9,028 bases of DNA from Candidatus Zixiibacteriota bacterium (GTDB taxonomy: Bacteria > Zixibacteria > MSB-5A5 > SM1-73). The notes under the pieces were generated by a model. That model had not been told where the DNA came from and did no database searches. It saw only the letters and a list, made by a program, of their open reading frames with translations. The stretch covers positions 1 to 9,028 of the forward strand of contig JALHUP010000155.1 in the NCBI GenBank assembly GCA_022866585.1, given 5' to 3'. Positions within the stretch are counted from its first letter, which is position 1. Every line of letters begins with the position of its first letter. Made by a program: the position numbers and the translations under genes. Positions 1-5,344 of the stretch are shown here, piece by piece.

Positions 1-47
1 CACCGATTCCTTATATTCCTCTCCGAGAAATCCATTTCTCGCTGCAT
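1..47 (-). CDS. 5' end of a divergent gene, product unknown (cut by window edge)
   Basis: Read on the minus strand, an ATG at 47-45 opens a frame that stays open to the window edge: MQREMDFSERNIRNR, with the next codon beginning TG and incomplete. The strongest Shine-Dalgarno in the window, AGAAAGGAGG (minus strand, 66-57), lies 9 nt before this ATG, which is why I call a real gene from so few codons. A second in-frame ATG at 35-33 is too far from the ribosome site to be preferred. Only 15 residues are visible and I do not recognise them. If the incomplete codon were TGA the frame would be a trivial peptide, so the call depends on sequence to the left. The gene is divergent from tilS. Confidence 0.55.
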   Translation of the reverse strand, partial: MQREMDFSERNIRNR

Positions 48-91
48 AGGGCATATCCTCCTTTCTATCGTTTCCTAAATGGATATGCCCT
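48..91 (-). promoter_or_regulatory. 11-bp inverted repeat around the ribosome binding site of the divergent gene
   Basis: AGGGCATATCC at 48-58 is perfectly repeated in inverted form at 81-91, separated by 22 nt. On the minus-strand transcript the downstream arm ends one base before the start codon and takes in the last GG of the AGGAGG site, while the first AGGA lies in the loop. It could fold into a hairpin that limits ribosome access, or the duplex could be a protein operator. It could also be a transcription terminator for a + strand gene ending left of the window, although the T-run after it is poor. The repeat is seen directly; its role is inferred. Confidence 0.45.
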
Positions 92-103
92 TTCGCTTTA
101 TCT

Positions 104-138
104 TGTCAATATAAATTTACACAAAAGAATTTACACAA
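104..138 (-). promoter_or_regulatory. Candidate control region of the divergent gene: paired direct repeat and a TTGACA
   Basis: AATTTACACAA occurs at 114-124 and again at 128-138, a 14-bp period (TTGTGTAAATT on the minus strand). Just downstream on the minus strand, TTGACA at 109-104 is a perfect -35 box, but the best -10 at the right distance (around 87-81, CATATC/ATATCC) is weak. The paired sites could be activator or repressor binding sites for the gene cut by the left edge. The shorter core TTTTGTGTAAA recurs at the tilS promoter (364-374). Confidence 0.35.
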
Positions 139-172
139 TATTCCCGTTGCTGTTCCTCACCAATCCTACGAT

Positions 173-235
173 TGTTGGAGCGGGGTACCCCTACCCCGCT
201 CCTAAAGGTCGAGGATGAGACACCCTCATCCAACA
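173..235. repeat. Composite palindromic repeat with an 11-bp perfect stem
   Basis: GGAGCGGGGTA (177-187) and TACCCCGCTCC (192-202) form a perfect 11-bp stem closed by a CCCC loop. A second hairpin, GGATGAG (213-219) with CTCATCC (225-231), follows. TGTTGGA (173-179) and TCCAACA (229-235) bracket the unit as an outer inverted repeat. Neither strand has a T-tract after the stem, so a rho-independent terminator is unlikely. It resembles REP-type intergenic palindromes of candidate-phylum genomes, but a family assignment needs the rest of the genome. Confidence 0.6.
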
Positions 236-258
236 CAGAAACAGTGTGTGTGCGTTTA

Positions 259-321
259 CTCACCCCCTCTCTAACCCTTCGACTTGGCTCAGGGCAAGCT
301 CTCCTCCTTTGAGGGAGAGAG
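259..321. repeat. Interspersed repeat of the CTCACCC/GGGAGAG type, apparently interrupted by a TTCGACTTGGCTCA element
   Basis: The outer parts, CTCACCCCCTCTCTAACCC (259-277) and CTCTCC...GGGAGAGAG (299-321), match the plan of the repeat at 1857-1893 (CTCACCCTAACCC, CTCTCCC, short loop, GGGAGAGG). Between them, 278-298 is TTCGACTTGGCTCAGGGCAAG-like sequence, belonging to the TTCGACT-CGCTCA family also seen at 1157-1177 and 2579-2629. Removing that core restores the outer repeat. CTCTCC (299-304) and GGAGAG (314-319) can pair. Confidence 0.5.
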
Positions 322-338
322 AATATAGACCTTTTTGT

Positions 339-367
339 TTGACAAAAAAACTCTTCTAAGCTATTTT
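339..367 (+). promoter_or_regulatory. Sigma70-type promoter of tilS
   Basis: TTGACA (339-344) matches the -35 consensus exactly. It is followed after 17 bp by TATTTT (362-367), a good -10, which would place transcription start near 374 and leave a leader of about 22 nt before the tilS ATG at 396. The -35 sits within a small A/T inverted repeat (TTTTTGT at 332-338, ACAAAAA at 342-348). It is the most convincing promoter in the window and probably serves tilS and the genes after it. Confidence 0.6.
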
Positions 368-395
368 GTGTAAAGAAACATTCGGGAAGATTTCG

Positions 396-1847
396 ATGAA
401 GAATGAAATTTTTCTAAAAAAGCTTAAACAAGCCATAGCTCGCTATGATTTGTTAGAGAAAGGCGATAAAGTCTTGGTGGCGGTCTCGGGCGGACCGGAT
501 TCTGTGGCTTTGCTTTATGCTTTGTTGGAGATAAGGGATGAGTTTAATTTAGATCTTTCTGTGGCTCATTTGAATCATAAATTAAGAGGCAGAGAATCGG
601 ATGAGGACCAAAAGTTTGTAAAAAATTTAGCTCAAAAACTTAACTTAAAATTCTTTTCAAAATCAATCGACGTCAAAAAAGAAGCTAAAAAGAAAAAATT
701 ATCGTTGGAGGAGGGCGCCAGATTGGTGCGTTACCGCTATTTGGAGGATTTAGCTGACAGGATCGAAGCAGACAAAATTGCCCTGGGTCATCAAGCCGAT
801 GATCAGGCGGAGACCTTTCTGATGAGACTTTTGAGAGGTGCTGGAGGATTGGGGCTTTCTGGAATTCCTCCAAAAAGGGGAAAGATCATCAGACCTTTGA
901 TTGAGATTAAAAGGGAGGAGATCGAGAAATTCTTGAAAGAAAAAGGAGAGTCCTATAGAACAGATTCATCCAATTTGTTGCCCAATTATTTTAGAAATAA
1001 AATCAGGCTTTTGCTTCTCCCTTTGATCAAGAAAAAATTTAACCCTAAGATTGTGGAGGTTTTGAATCGAACCTCCAGTATCATATCTTTTCAGCAACAA
1101 TATGTTGAAAAAAATTCAGAAGAGATTCTGCGTCTTCTTTGTAAAACCAAAAAGATGGTTCGACTACGCTCACCACAAAAGGACAAAATAGTTCTTAATT
1201 TGAAGAGATTTATAAATTATGATATATCGTTAAAAAGAGAGATGATCAGGCTTTGTGTCAAAAAGCTCAACGAGGATAGGTTCGCTTCGCCCACTACAGG
1301 TTCGACAGACCTTTCCTTTGACTCCGTCGAACGAACCCTGGATTTGATCCAGAGAAAAAAGAGTGGGAGGAAAGTTAAGTTAACCGGAAATATGTGGGCA
1401 GAAGTTACCGGTGAAACTTTAGCAATTTATATAGAAAAGAAAAAAAAACAAGCTTATCCGATTTCTCTTCCCGGAGAGAACTATTTGAGAAATTTAGGAA
1501 TGAGAATAAAATCGGAGGTCGTTCCTCGTTTTTCGTTGCCAGAGAAGATAAAATCAAAGGGTGAGGAAGTTGCCTTTTTGGACTGGGAAAAGCTGAAAGA
1601 ACCATTCAGCCTGCGTAGCAGAAGACCAAAAGATAAATTCAAGCCTTTAGGGATGGAGGGAACAAAAAGCATTGCCGATTTCTTAATAGATATGAAAGTT
1701 CCTCGCTACGAAAGAGACGAAGTGATGCTTTTAACCACAAGAGGAAAAATCGCCTGGATCGTGGGGTATAGAATTAGTGATGAGTTCAAAGTGACCGATA
1801 AAACTAAAAAGGTTTTAAAGATGGAAGTGACCCGAAAACAAGAATAA
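396..1847 (+). CDS. tilS: tRNA(Ile)-lysidine synthase TilS
   Basis: ATP-dependent ligase that converts the wobble cytidine of the CAU-anticodon tRNA-Ile to lysidine, so it reads AUA and is charged with isoleucine; cytoplasmic and normally essential. From ATG 396 the product is 483 residues. The PP-loop SGGPDS is at residues 31-36, the HLNHKLRG motif near 58-65, GHQADDQAET near 131-140, and the family pattern YRTDSSN...YFRNKIR follows. The C-terminal tRNA-binding domain (from about residue 395) carries SLRSRRPKDKFKPLG, LIDMKVPRYERD and a WIVGYRI block. The frame extends to a TTG at 366, but that codon lies in the promoter -10, so ATG 396 with GGGAAGA upstream is the start. Residues 254-261 and 295-314 are encoded by spacer-type repeat DNA, yet the frame is intact and all catalytic motifs are present. 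Hpt and FtsH follow, a gene order also found in Bacillus. Confidence 0.96.
   Translation: MKNEIFLKKLKQAIARYDLLEKGDKVLVAVSGGPDSVALLYALLEIRDEFNLDLSVAHLNHKLRGRESDEDQKFVKNLAQKLNLKFFSKSIDVKKEAKKKKLSLEEGARLVRYRYLEDLADRIEADKIALGHQADDQAETFLMRLLRGAGGLGLSGIPPKRGKIIRPLIEIKREEIEKFLKEKGESYRTDSSNLLPNYFRNKIRLLLLPLIKKKFNPKIVEVLNRTSSIISFQQQYVEKNSEEILRLLCKTKKMVRLRSPQKDKIVLNLKRFINYDISLKREMIRLCVKKLNEDRFASPTTGSTDLSFDSVERTLDLIQRKKSGRKVKLTGNMWAEVTGETLAIYIEKKKKQAYPISLPGENYLRNLGMRIKSEVVPRFSLPEKIKSKGEEVAFLDWEKLKEPFSLRSRRPKDKFKPLGMEGTKSIADFLIDMKVPRYERDEVMLLTTRGKIAWIVGYRISDEFKVTDKTKKVLKMEVTRKQE
1157..1177 (+). repeat. TTCGACT-CGCTCA repeat fragment inside tilS
   Basis: GGTTCGACTACGCTCACCAC at 1157-1176 has the same plan as TTCGACTTTTCGCTCACC at 2581-2598 and TTCGACTTGGCTCA at 278-291, both in spacers. 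Here it is translated in frame as about VRLRSPQ (TilS residues 255-261), in the variable stretch between the catalytic and C-terminal domains. Arrival by repeat insertion is inferred from the likeness. Confidence 0.5.
1279..1337 (+). repeat. GGTTCG/CGAACC palindromic element inside tilS
   Basis: GGTTCG at 1279-1284 is inverted as CGAACC at 1332-1337, and an inner pair GTTCGAC (1300-1306) and GTCGAAC (1326-1332) can form a 7-bp stem with a 19-nt loop. It is translated as TilS residues 295-314, RFASPTTGSTD followed by LSFDSVERT. The second half resembles ordinary TilS sequence, so the foreign part may be only about the first 11 residues. Confidence 0.45.
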
Positions 1848-1856
1848 GTTTATATA

Positions 1857-1927
1857 CCCCTCACCCTAACCCTCTCCCGCAAGGGGAGAGGGGACTGCGT
1901 AAATTCCCCCTCCCTTGATGGGAGGGG
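1857..1927. repeat. Two adjacent GC-rich hairpins in the tilS-hpt gap
   Basis: CCCTCTCCC (1870-1878) pairs with GGGAGAGGG (1884-1892) around the loop GCAAG. It is preceded by CCCCTCACCCTAA, the same family as 259-321. A second hairpin follows: CCCCTCCC (1907-1914) with GGGAGGGG (1920-1927), loop TTGAT. No T-tract follows either stem, so I read them as interspersed repeats rather than a factor-independent terminator. They could still slow polymerase or protect the 3' end of the tilS message. Confidence 0.6.
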
Positions 1928-1973
1928 CGCGAAGGGGATGGTGATACGGGAGGGGCGAAGGGGAGGGTGATAC
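1920..1973 (+). repeat. Two-copy tandem repeat running into the hpt start
   Basis: GGGAGGGGCGCGAAGGGGAT-GGTGATAC (1920-1947, 28 bp) is followed directly by GGGAGGGGCGAAGGGGAG-GGTGATAC (1948-1973, 26 bp). The copies differ by a 2-bp gap and one substitution. The second copy supplies the purine-rich stretch and the GTG at 1967 that begins the longest hpt reading frame, so it may have replaced the native translation signals. Confidence 0.7.
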
Positions 1974-2521
1974 GGAAGCTGCAAAACTTTTTGCATTTGA
2001 CGAAACAGAATTTGAAAACATTAATTTCCAGAAGCAAGCTGAAGAAAAGAGTGAAAGAGTTGGCACTGGAAATTTCAAGAGATTATAAAAACCGAAACCC
2101 GATCCTGGTGGCAATACTTAAAGGAAGCTTCGTCTTCTTAGCAGATTTAATCAGGGAGATGAAAATACCCCACGAGATCGATTTCATCTCCGTGGCGAGC
2201 TACGGCTCAGGAAAAAAGGCTTCCGGCGTGGTGAGACTGCTTAAAGATTTAAGCACCAATATCGAAGGGAAAGACGTAATTATAATTGAAGATATAATAG
2301 ATTCGGGATTAACCCTTAACTATATAAGAAATAATCTTTTGACCAGAAATCCCAAAAGCTTGGAGGTAGTTGCCTTACTGGATAAGAAAAAAAGAAAGAA
2401 GGTGAAAATACCTTTAAAATATGTAGGCTTTTTCATACCGGATAGCTTTGTGGTGGGGTATGGTTTGGATTATGATGAGAAATACCGAAATCTGCCTTAT
2501 ATTGCTGAGCTTGAGGAGTAA
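1967..2521 (+). CDS. hpt: Hypoxanthine(-guanine) phosphoribosyltransferase
   Basis: Transfers the phosphoribosyl group of PRPP to hypoxanthine or guanine, giving IMP or GMP, in cytoplasmic purine salvage. In the 184-residue frame, the PRPP-binding motif IIIEDIIDSGLT is at 105-116, LKGS of the flexible-loop strand at 51-54, SYGSG at 78-82, the base-binding LLDK at 137-140, and the C-terminal block FVVGYGLDYDEKYRNLPYI at 161-179. Length and motifs are normal for the family. The start is uncertain. GTG 1967 is the first possible codon but lies in a tandem repeat, with purines too close to it for a normal ribosome site. The family core begins only at about residue 19 (LISRSKLKKRVKEL), so TTG 2012 is a reasonable alternative. 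The gene sits between tilS and ftsH; in Bacillus subtilis TilS and HprT are reported to act together on ftsH expression. Confidence 0.93.
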   Translation: MIRKLQNFLHLTKQNLKTLISRSKLKKRVKELALEISRDYKNRNPILVAILKGSFVFLADLIREMKIPHEIDFISVASYGSGKKASGVVRLLKDLSTNIEGKDVIIIEDIIDSGLTLNYIRNNLLTRNPKSLEVVALLDKKKRKKVKIPLKYVGFFIPDSFVVGYGLDYDEKYRNLPYIAELEE

Positions 2522-2523
2522 TT

Positions 2524-2558
2524 AAGGTTAAAGGTCAAAGGTGAAAGGTCTAAGGTAA
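2524..2558 (+). repeat. Heptamer tandem array (AAGGTNA) x5
   Basis: Five consecutive 7-bp units start 3 bp after the hpt stop: AAGGTTA, AAGGTCA, AAGGTGA, AAGGTCT, AAGGTAA. The AAGGT core is invariant and positions 6-7 vary. A different heptamer array occurs at 7358-7378. Heptameric short tandem repeats are known from filamentous cyanobacteria (STRR sequences); here they are only a structural parallel. Confidence 0.75.
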
Positions 2559-2578
2559 TTAGCTCGGATTATTCTAAC

Positions 2579-2629
2579 GGTTCGACTTTTCGCTCACCGC
2601 CCAGATCAGGGTCGAGGGGCGAAGTCGAA
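2579..2629. repeat. TTCGACTT...AAGTCGAA palindromic repeat before ftsH
   Basis: TTCGACTT (2581-2588) is inverted as AAGTCGAA (2622-2629) across a 33-nt centre containing CGCTCACCGCCC and a GGTCGAGGGGCG arm. It is the fullest copy in the window of the TTCGACT-CGCTCA family. It fills most of the hpt-ftsH spacer, where I see no convincing promoter. It ends about 12 nt before the AGGTGA site of ftsH. Confidence 0.6.
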
Positions 2630-2654
2630 GGGAAGGAAGTCAGGTGAAGAGGAT

Positions 2655-4733
2655 ATGAAGATTTTAGATGAGCTTTTTAAAAGAGAGTCCAAAAACCAAA
2701 AAGGAGGCAAGAACCGACCCAATCAACCCCCGGATAAAAGAAGACCTCCGGAAGGGAAAAAGGATGAATTTAAATGGAAGAGAGTCAGCCGGACTTTATT
2801 CTTCTGGGTCATCCTTCTTTTTTTCTCCATCTTTTTGTTTCAGTATTACTCCCGTGGAAAAGGGGACGTGGTTTCGATAAATTACACGGAGTTCATGCAG
2901 CAATTAGAGGATTCGAATATCAAAAAGGTGACCATGATGGAGAAGGACATCCAGGGAGAATTTATAAAGAAGTTCACAAAGACCGAAGAAAAGAAGACTG
3001 ACCAATATAGCAAGTTCAAGCTTCATATTCCCTTTGATGATCCTTCCCTTCTGGAAAAACTGGAAGCAAAAAACGTGGAGATTGAGGCAAAATCTCCAAG
3101 CACCAATTGGTCTAGCATACTCCTTGCCTCTCTTCCGTGGATACTCTTAGGTCTTTTCTGGCTTTTCATGCTCAGGCAGATGCAGGGAGGACCAAAAGGA
3201 CTTTTCTCCTTTGGCAAAAGCAAAGCCAAACTCCTCTCCGGTGATCGACCTAAGGTGACCTTCAGCGATGTGGCTGGAGCAGATGAGGCAAAACAGGAAT
3301 TACAGGAGATCATAGAATTTCTGAAAGATCCGGCTAAATTCCAAAAATTGGGTGGCAAAATTCCTAAAGGGGCTTTACTTTTGGGAGCACCCGGGACCGG
3401 AAAGACCCTCTTAGCCAGAGCTGTAGCGGGAGAGGCGGGAGTTCCCTTCTTCAGCATGAGCGGTTCCGATTTCGTGGAGATGTTTGTGGGAGTGGGCGCT
3501 TCCCGAGTGAGAGACCTTTTCGACCAGGGGAAAAAAAGTGCGCCCTGTATAATCTTTATAGATGAGATAGATGCAGTGGGAAGACATAGAGGAGCCGGAT
3601 TGGGTGGTGGACACGACGAAAGGGAACAGACCTTAAATCAACTTTTAGTGGAGATGGATGGATTTGAGTCTAATGATGGAGTGATCCTTTTAGCGGCCAC
3701 CAATCGTCCAGATGTTTTGGATCCCGCCCTTTTAAGGCCAGGAAGATTTGACAGACAGATTGTGGTGGATATCCCGGATGTGAAGGGAAGAGAAGGGATA
3801 CTCAAAGTGCACACCCGTAAGATTCCCTTGACAGAAGATGTTAATTTATCCGTTCTTGCTCGAGGCACCCCCGGTTTATCCGGGGCAGATTTAGCCAACA
3901 TGGTAAACGAAGCCGCACTTTTGGGTGCCAGACGAAATCACATCAAGGTAACCATGCAAGATTTCGAGGATGCCAAAGACAAGGTGATGATGGGGACTGA
4001 AAGAAGAAGTCTGGTGATAAGCGAGGAGGAAAAGAAAGCCACTGCCTATCATGAATCCGGACATGCCCTGGTAGGCAAACTCGTTCCCGGGTCAGACCCG
4101 GTCCACAAAATGACCATAATTCCAAGAGGAATGGCTTTGGGAGTCACCCATTATCTCCCCATAGATGAAAAGCATACCTACTCCAAAAAATATTTGGAGA
4201 CCAAACTTCTGCATATTTTGGGGGGACGAGTGGCGGAGAAGCTGGTTTTCAATGAATTGACCACCGGAGCGGGAAACGATATTGAAAGAGCCACCGAGCT
4301 TGCCCGAAAGATGGTATGTGAATGGGGGATGAGCGAAAGATTGGGACCTTTGACCTTTGGCAAAAAAGAGGGGCAGATCTTCTTGGGTCGGGAGATTGCC
4401 ACCCATAGAGATTACAGTGAAGACACCGCTCAGGAGATCGATAAAGAAGTGCGAAGGATCGTGGAGGAGGCGGAGGAAGAAACCACCAAACTTTTGAGCG
4501 CTAACCTGGATAAGCTTCATCTTTTGGCAAACGCACTTTTGGAAAAAGAGATTTTGGATGGCGAGGAGATAGACAAAATCCTGAGGGGTGAAAAGCTGGA
4601 GCCCTTGAGACTGGAATCAGAGAGGGAGAAGCCAATAAAATCCGTTCACGGTGAATCTGTTTCCGCCAAAGGCGGATCCGCCTCTGGCAGACAGGATGAA
4701 TCCGTTGTTTCAGATGGACAAGAAAAAAATTGA
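2655..4733 (+). CDS. ftsH: ATP-dependent zinc metalloprotease FtsH
   Basis: Membrane-anchored AAA+ protease that extracts and degrades damaged membrane proteins and short-lived regulators, working as a hexamer facing the cytoplasm. The 692-residue product has a basic N-terminus, a first membrane segment at about 47-65, an extracytoplasmic domain to about 150 and a second segment at about 152-174. Then come Walker A GAPGTGKT (244-251), the pore motif MFVG (276-279), Walker B with D303-E304, the second region of homology with Arg fingers R364 and R367, and the protease site HESGH (466-470) with third zinc ligand D542 in GAGNDIERAT. ATG 2655 is preceded by AGGTGA (2642-2647) 7 nt upstream, which supports this start. 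The C-terminal tail from about 667 (ESVSAKGGSASGRQDES) is encoded by a palindromic repeat and is not family-like. The last 20 nt overlap folE. Confidence 0.98.
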   Translation: MKILDELFKRESKNQKGGKNRPNQPPDKRRPPEGKKDEFKWKRVSRTLFFWVILLFFSIFLFQYYSRGKGDVVSINYTEFMQQLEDSNIKKVTMMEKDIQGEFIKKFTKTEEKKTDQYSKFKLHIPFDDPSLLEKLEAKNVEIEAKSPSTNWSSILLASLPWILLGLFWLFMLRQMQGGPKGLFSFGKSKAKLLSGDRPKVTFSDVAGADEAKQELQEIIEFLKDPAKFQKLGGKIPKGALLLGAPGTGKTLLARAVAGEAGVPFFSMSGSDFVEMFVGVGASRVRDLFDQGKKSAPCIIFIDEIDAVGRHRGAGLGGGHDEREQTLNQLLVEMDGFESNDGVILLAATNRPDVLDPALLRPGRFDRQIVVDIPDVKGREGILKVHTRKIPLTEDVNLSVLARGTPGLSGADLANMVNEAALLGARRNHIKVTMQDFEDAKDKVMMGTERRSLVISEEEKKATAYHESGHALVGKLVPGSDPVHKMTIIPRGMALGVTHYLPIDEKHTYSKKYLETKLLHILGGRVAEKLVFNELTTGAGNDIERATELARKMVCEWGMSERLGPLTFGKKEGQIFLGREIATHRDYSEDTAQEIDKEVRRIVEEAEEETTKLLSANLDKLHLLANALLEKEILDGEEIDKILRGEKLEPLRLESEREKPIKSVHGESVSAKGGSASGRQDESVVSDGQEKN
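4657..4694. repeat. Palindromic element inside the 3' end of ftsH
   Basis: 4665-4688 is a 24-bp palindrome with one mismatched pair (4669/4684). It is centred on GGCGGATCCGCC (4671-4682), itself perfect. CTGT (4657-4660) and ACAG (4691-4694) bracket it, and TCCGCC (4662-4667) can alternatively pair with GGCGGA (4671-4676). It encodes FtsH residues 668-680, a Ser/Gly/Lys-rich disordered tail, and ends about 20 nt before the folE ATG. A hairpin here could affect translation of folE. Confidence 0.6.
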
Positions 4734-5295
4734 AAAAGCAGTGAAGATGATCCTGGAGGCGGTGGGCGAGGATCCTCAAAGGGAAGGGCTTAAAGAGACT
4801 CCCCAAAGGGTGGCGGATTTCTATGCGGAAATCTTTGCCGGGCTTTCCGAAAATCCCAGATCACAGCTTAAGCTTTATTCCACCCGGACGGGTGGGCGTA
4901 TGGGCGCGCCCAATCAGGATGAGATGATCATCGCCAAAGATATTTTTTTTCATTCCTTATGTGAGCACCATCTTTTGCCATTTTTCGGGAAGGCACACAT
5001 CGCTTACATTCCCTCCAATAACAAGATCACTGGATTCTCTAAATTGGTGCGGGTAGTGGAGGTTTTAGCCCGAAGACCACAACTCCAGGAGTGCTTGACC
5101 ATTCAGATCGCTGATACATTGATGGAGGTTTTGAAGCCCAAGGGGGTGTTGGTGGTTATCGAGGCGGAACAGATGTGCCTTACCATGCGGGGCTTAAAAA
5201 AACCGGGGTCGGTGACCATCACCTCCGCCATCCGGGGAACTTTGAGAAAACCTGCCCTCAGAAAAGAAGCCTTCGCCTTGATAAAGGGCAGGTAA
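4714..5295 (+). CDS. folE: GTP cyclohydrolase I (type IA), with Gln at the catalytic His position
   Basis: Catalyses GTP to 7,8-dihydroneopterin triphosphate plus formate, the first step of tetrahydrofolate and other pterin pathways; cytoplasmic, normally a toroidal decamer with zinc. From ATG 4714 the protein is 193 residues and aligns from its first residues with the short Bacillus form (IEKAVKMILEAVGEDPQREG). Zinc ligands are in place: Cys83 and His86 in CEHH, and Cys155 in QMCLTMRG. The family reads HMC where this reads QMC, so the residue matching catalytic E. coli His179 / human His210 is Gln153 (codon CAG at 5170-5172). ATG 4696 and GTG 4651 are earlier in-frame options, but they would add residues encoded by the ftsH-tail palindrome. 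No good ribosome site precedes 4714. The 20-nt overlap with ftsH suggests translational coupling. Confidence 0.94.
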   Translation: MDKKKIEKAVKMILEAVGEDPQREGLKETPQRVADFYAEIFAGLSENPRSQLKLYSTRTGGRMGAPNQDEMIIAKDIFFHSLCEHHLLPFFGKAHIAYIPSNNKITGFSKLVRVVEVLARRPQLQECLTIQIADTLMEVLKPKGVLVVIEAEQMCLTMRGLKKPGSVTITSAIRGTLRKPALRKEAFALIKGR

Positions 5296-5344
5296 CTCTT
5301 TAATCTTTAGATCATTTAGTTAGAATTATCCTACATTTTGAAAG

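Noticed and set aside
366..395. Longer TilS beginning at TTG 366
   Set aside because: The codon overlaps the predicted promoter -10 (362-367) and would precede the transcription start; the family N-terminus fits ATG 396.
1299..1332. GGTTCGAC resembling a tRNA T-arm
   Set aside because: No acceptor stem, D-arm or anticodon arm can be placed around it or around the other TTCGA copies; they are repeats.
1870..1927. Rho-independent terminator after tilS
   Set aside because: The stems are strong but no T-run follows on either strand, and similar hairpins occur in other gaps.
1866..2114. Minus-strand 82-codon frame over the tilS-hpt gap
   Set aside because: It reads through GC-rich repeats and the hpt start, has proline/serine-rich low-complexity content and no ribosome site.
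2524..2558. CRISPR array or iteron origin
   Set aside because: Units are 7 bp and contiguous, with no spacers, and there is no replication initiator or cas gene in the window.
3023..4520. Several minus-strand frames of 60-144 codons opposite ftsH
   Set aside because: They lie wholly antisense to a clear FtsH and resemble no protein; expected shadows of its codon pattern.
4651..4713. Longer FolE from GTG 4651 or ATG 4696
   Set aside because: The added residues are the other-frame reading of the ftsH-tail palindrome; family similarity begins at ATG 4714.
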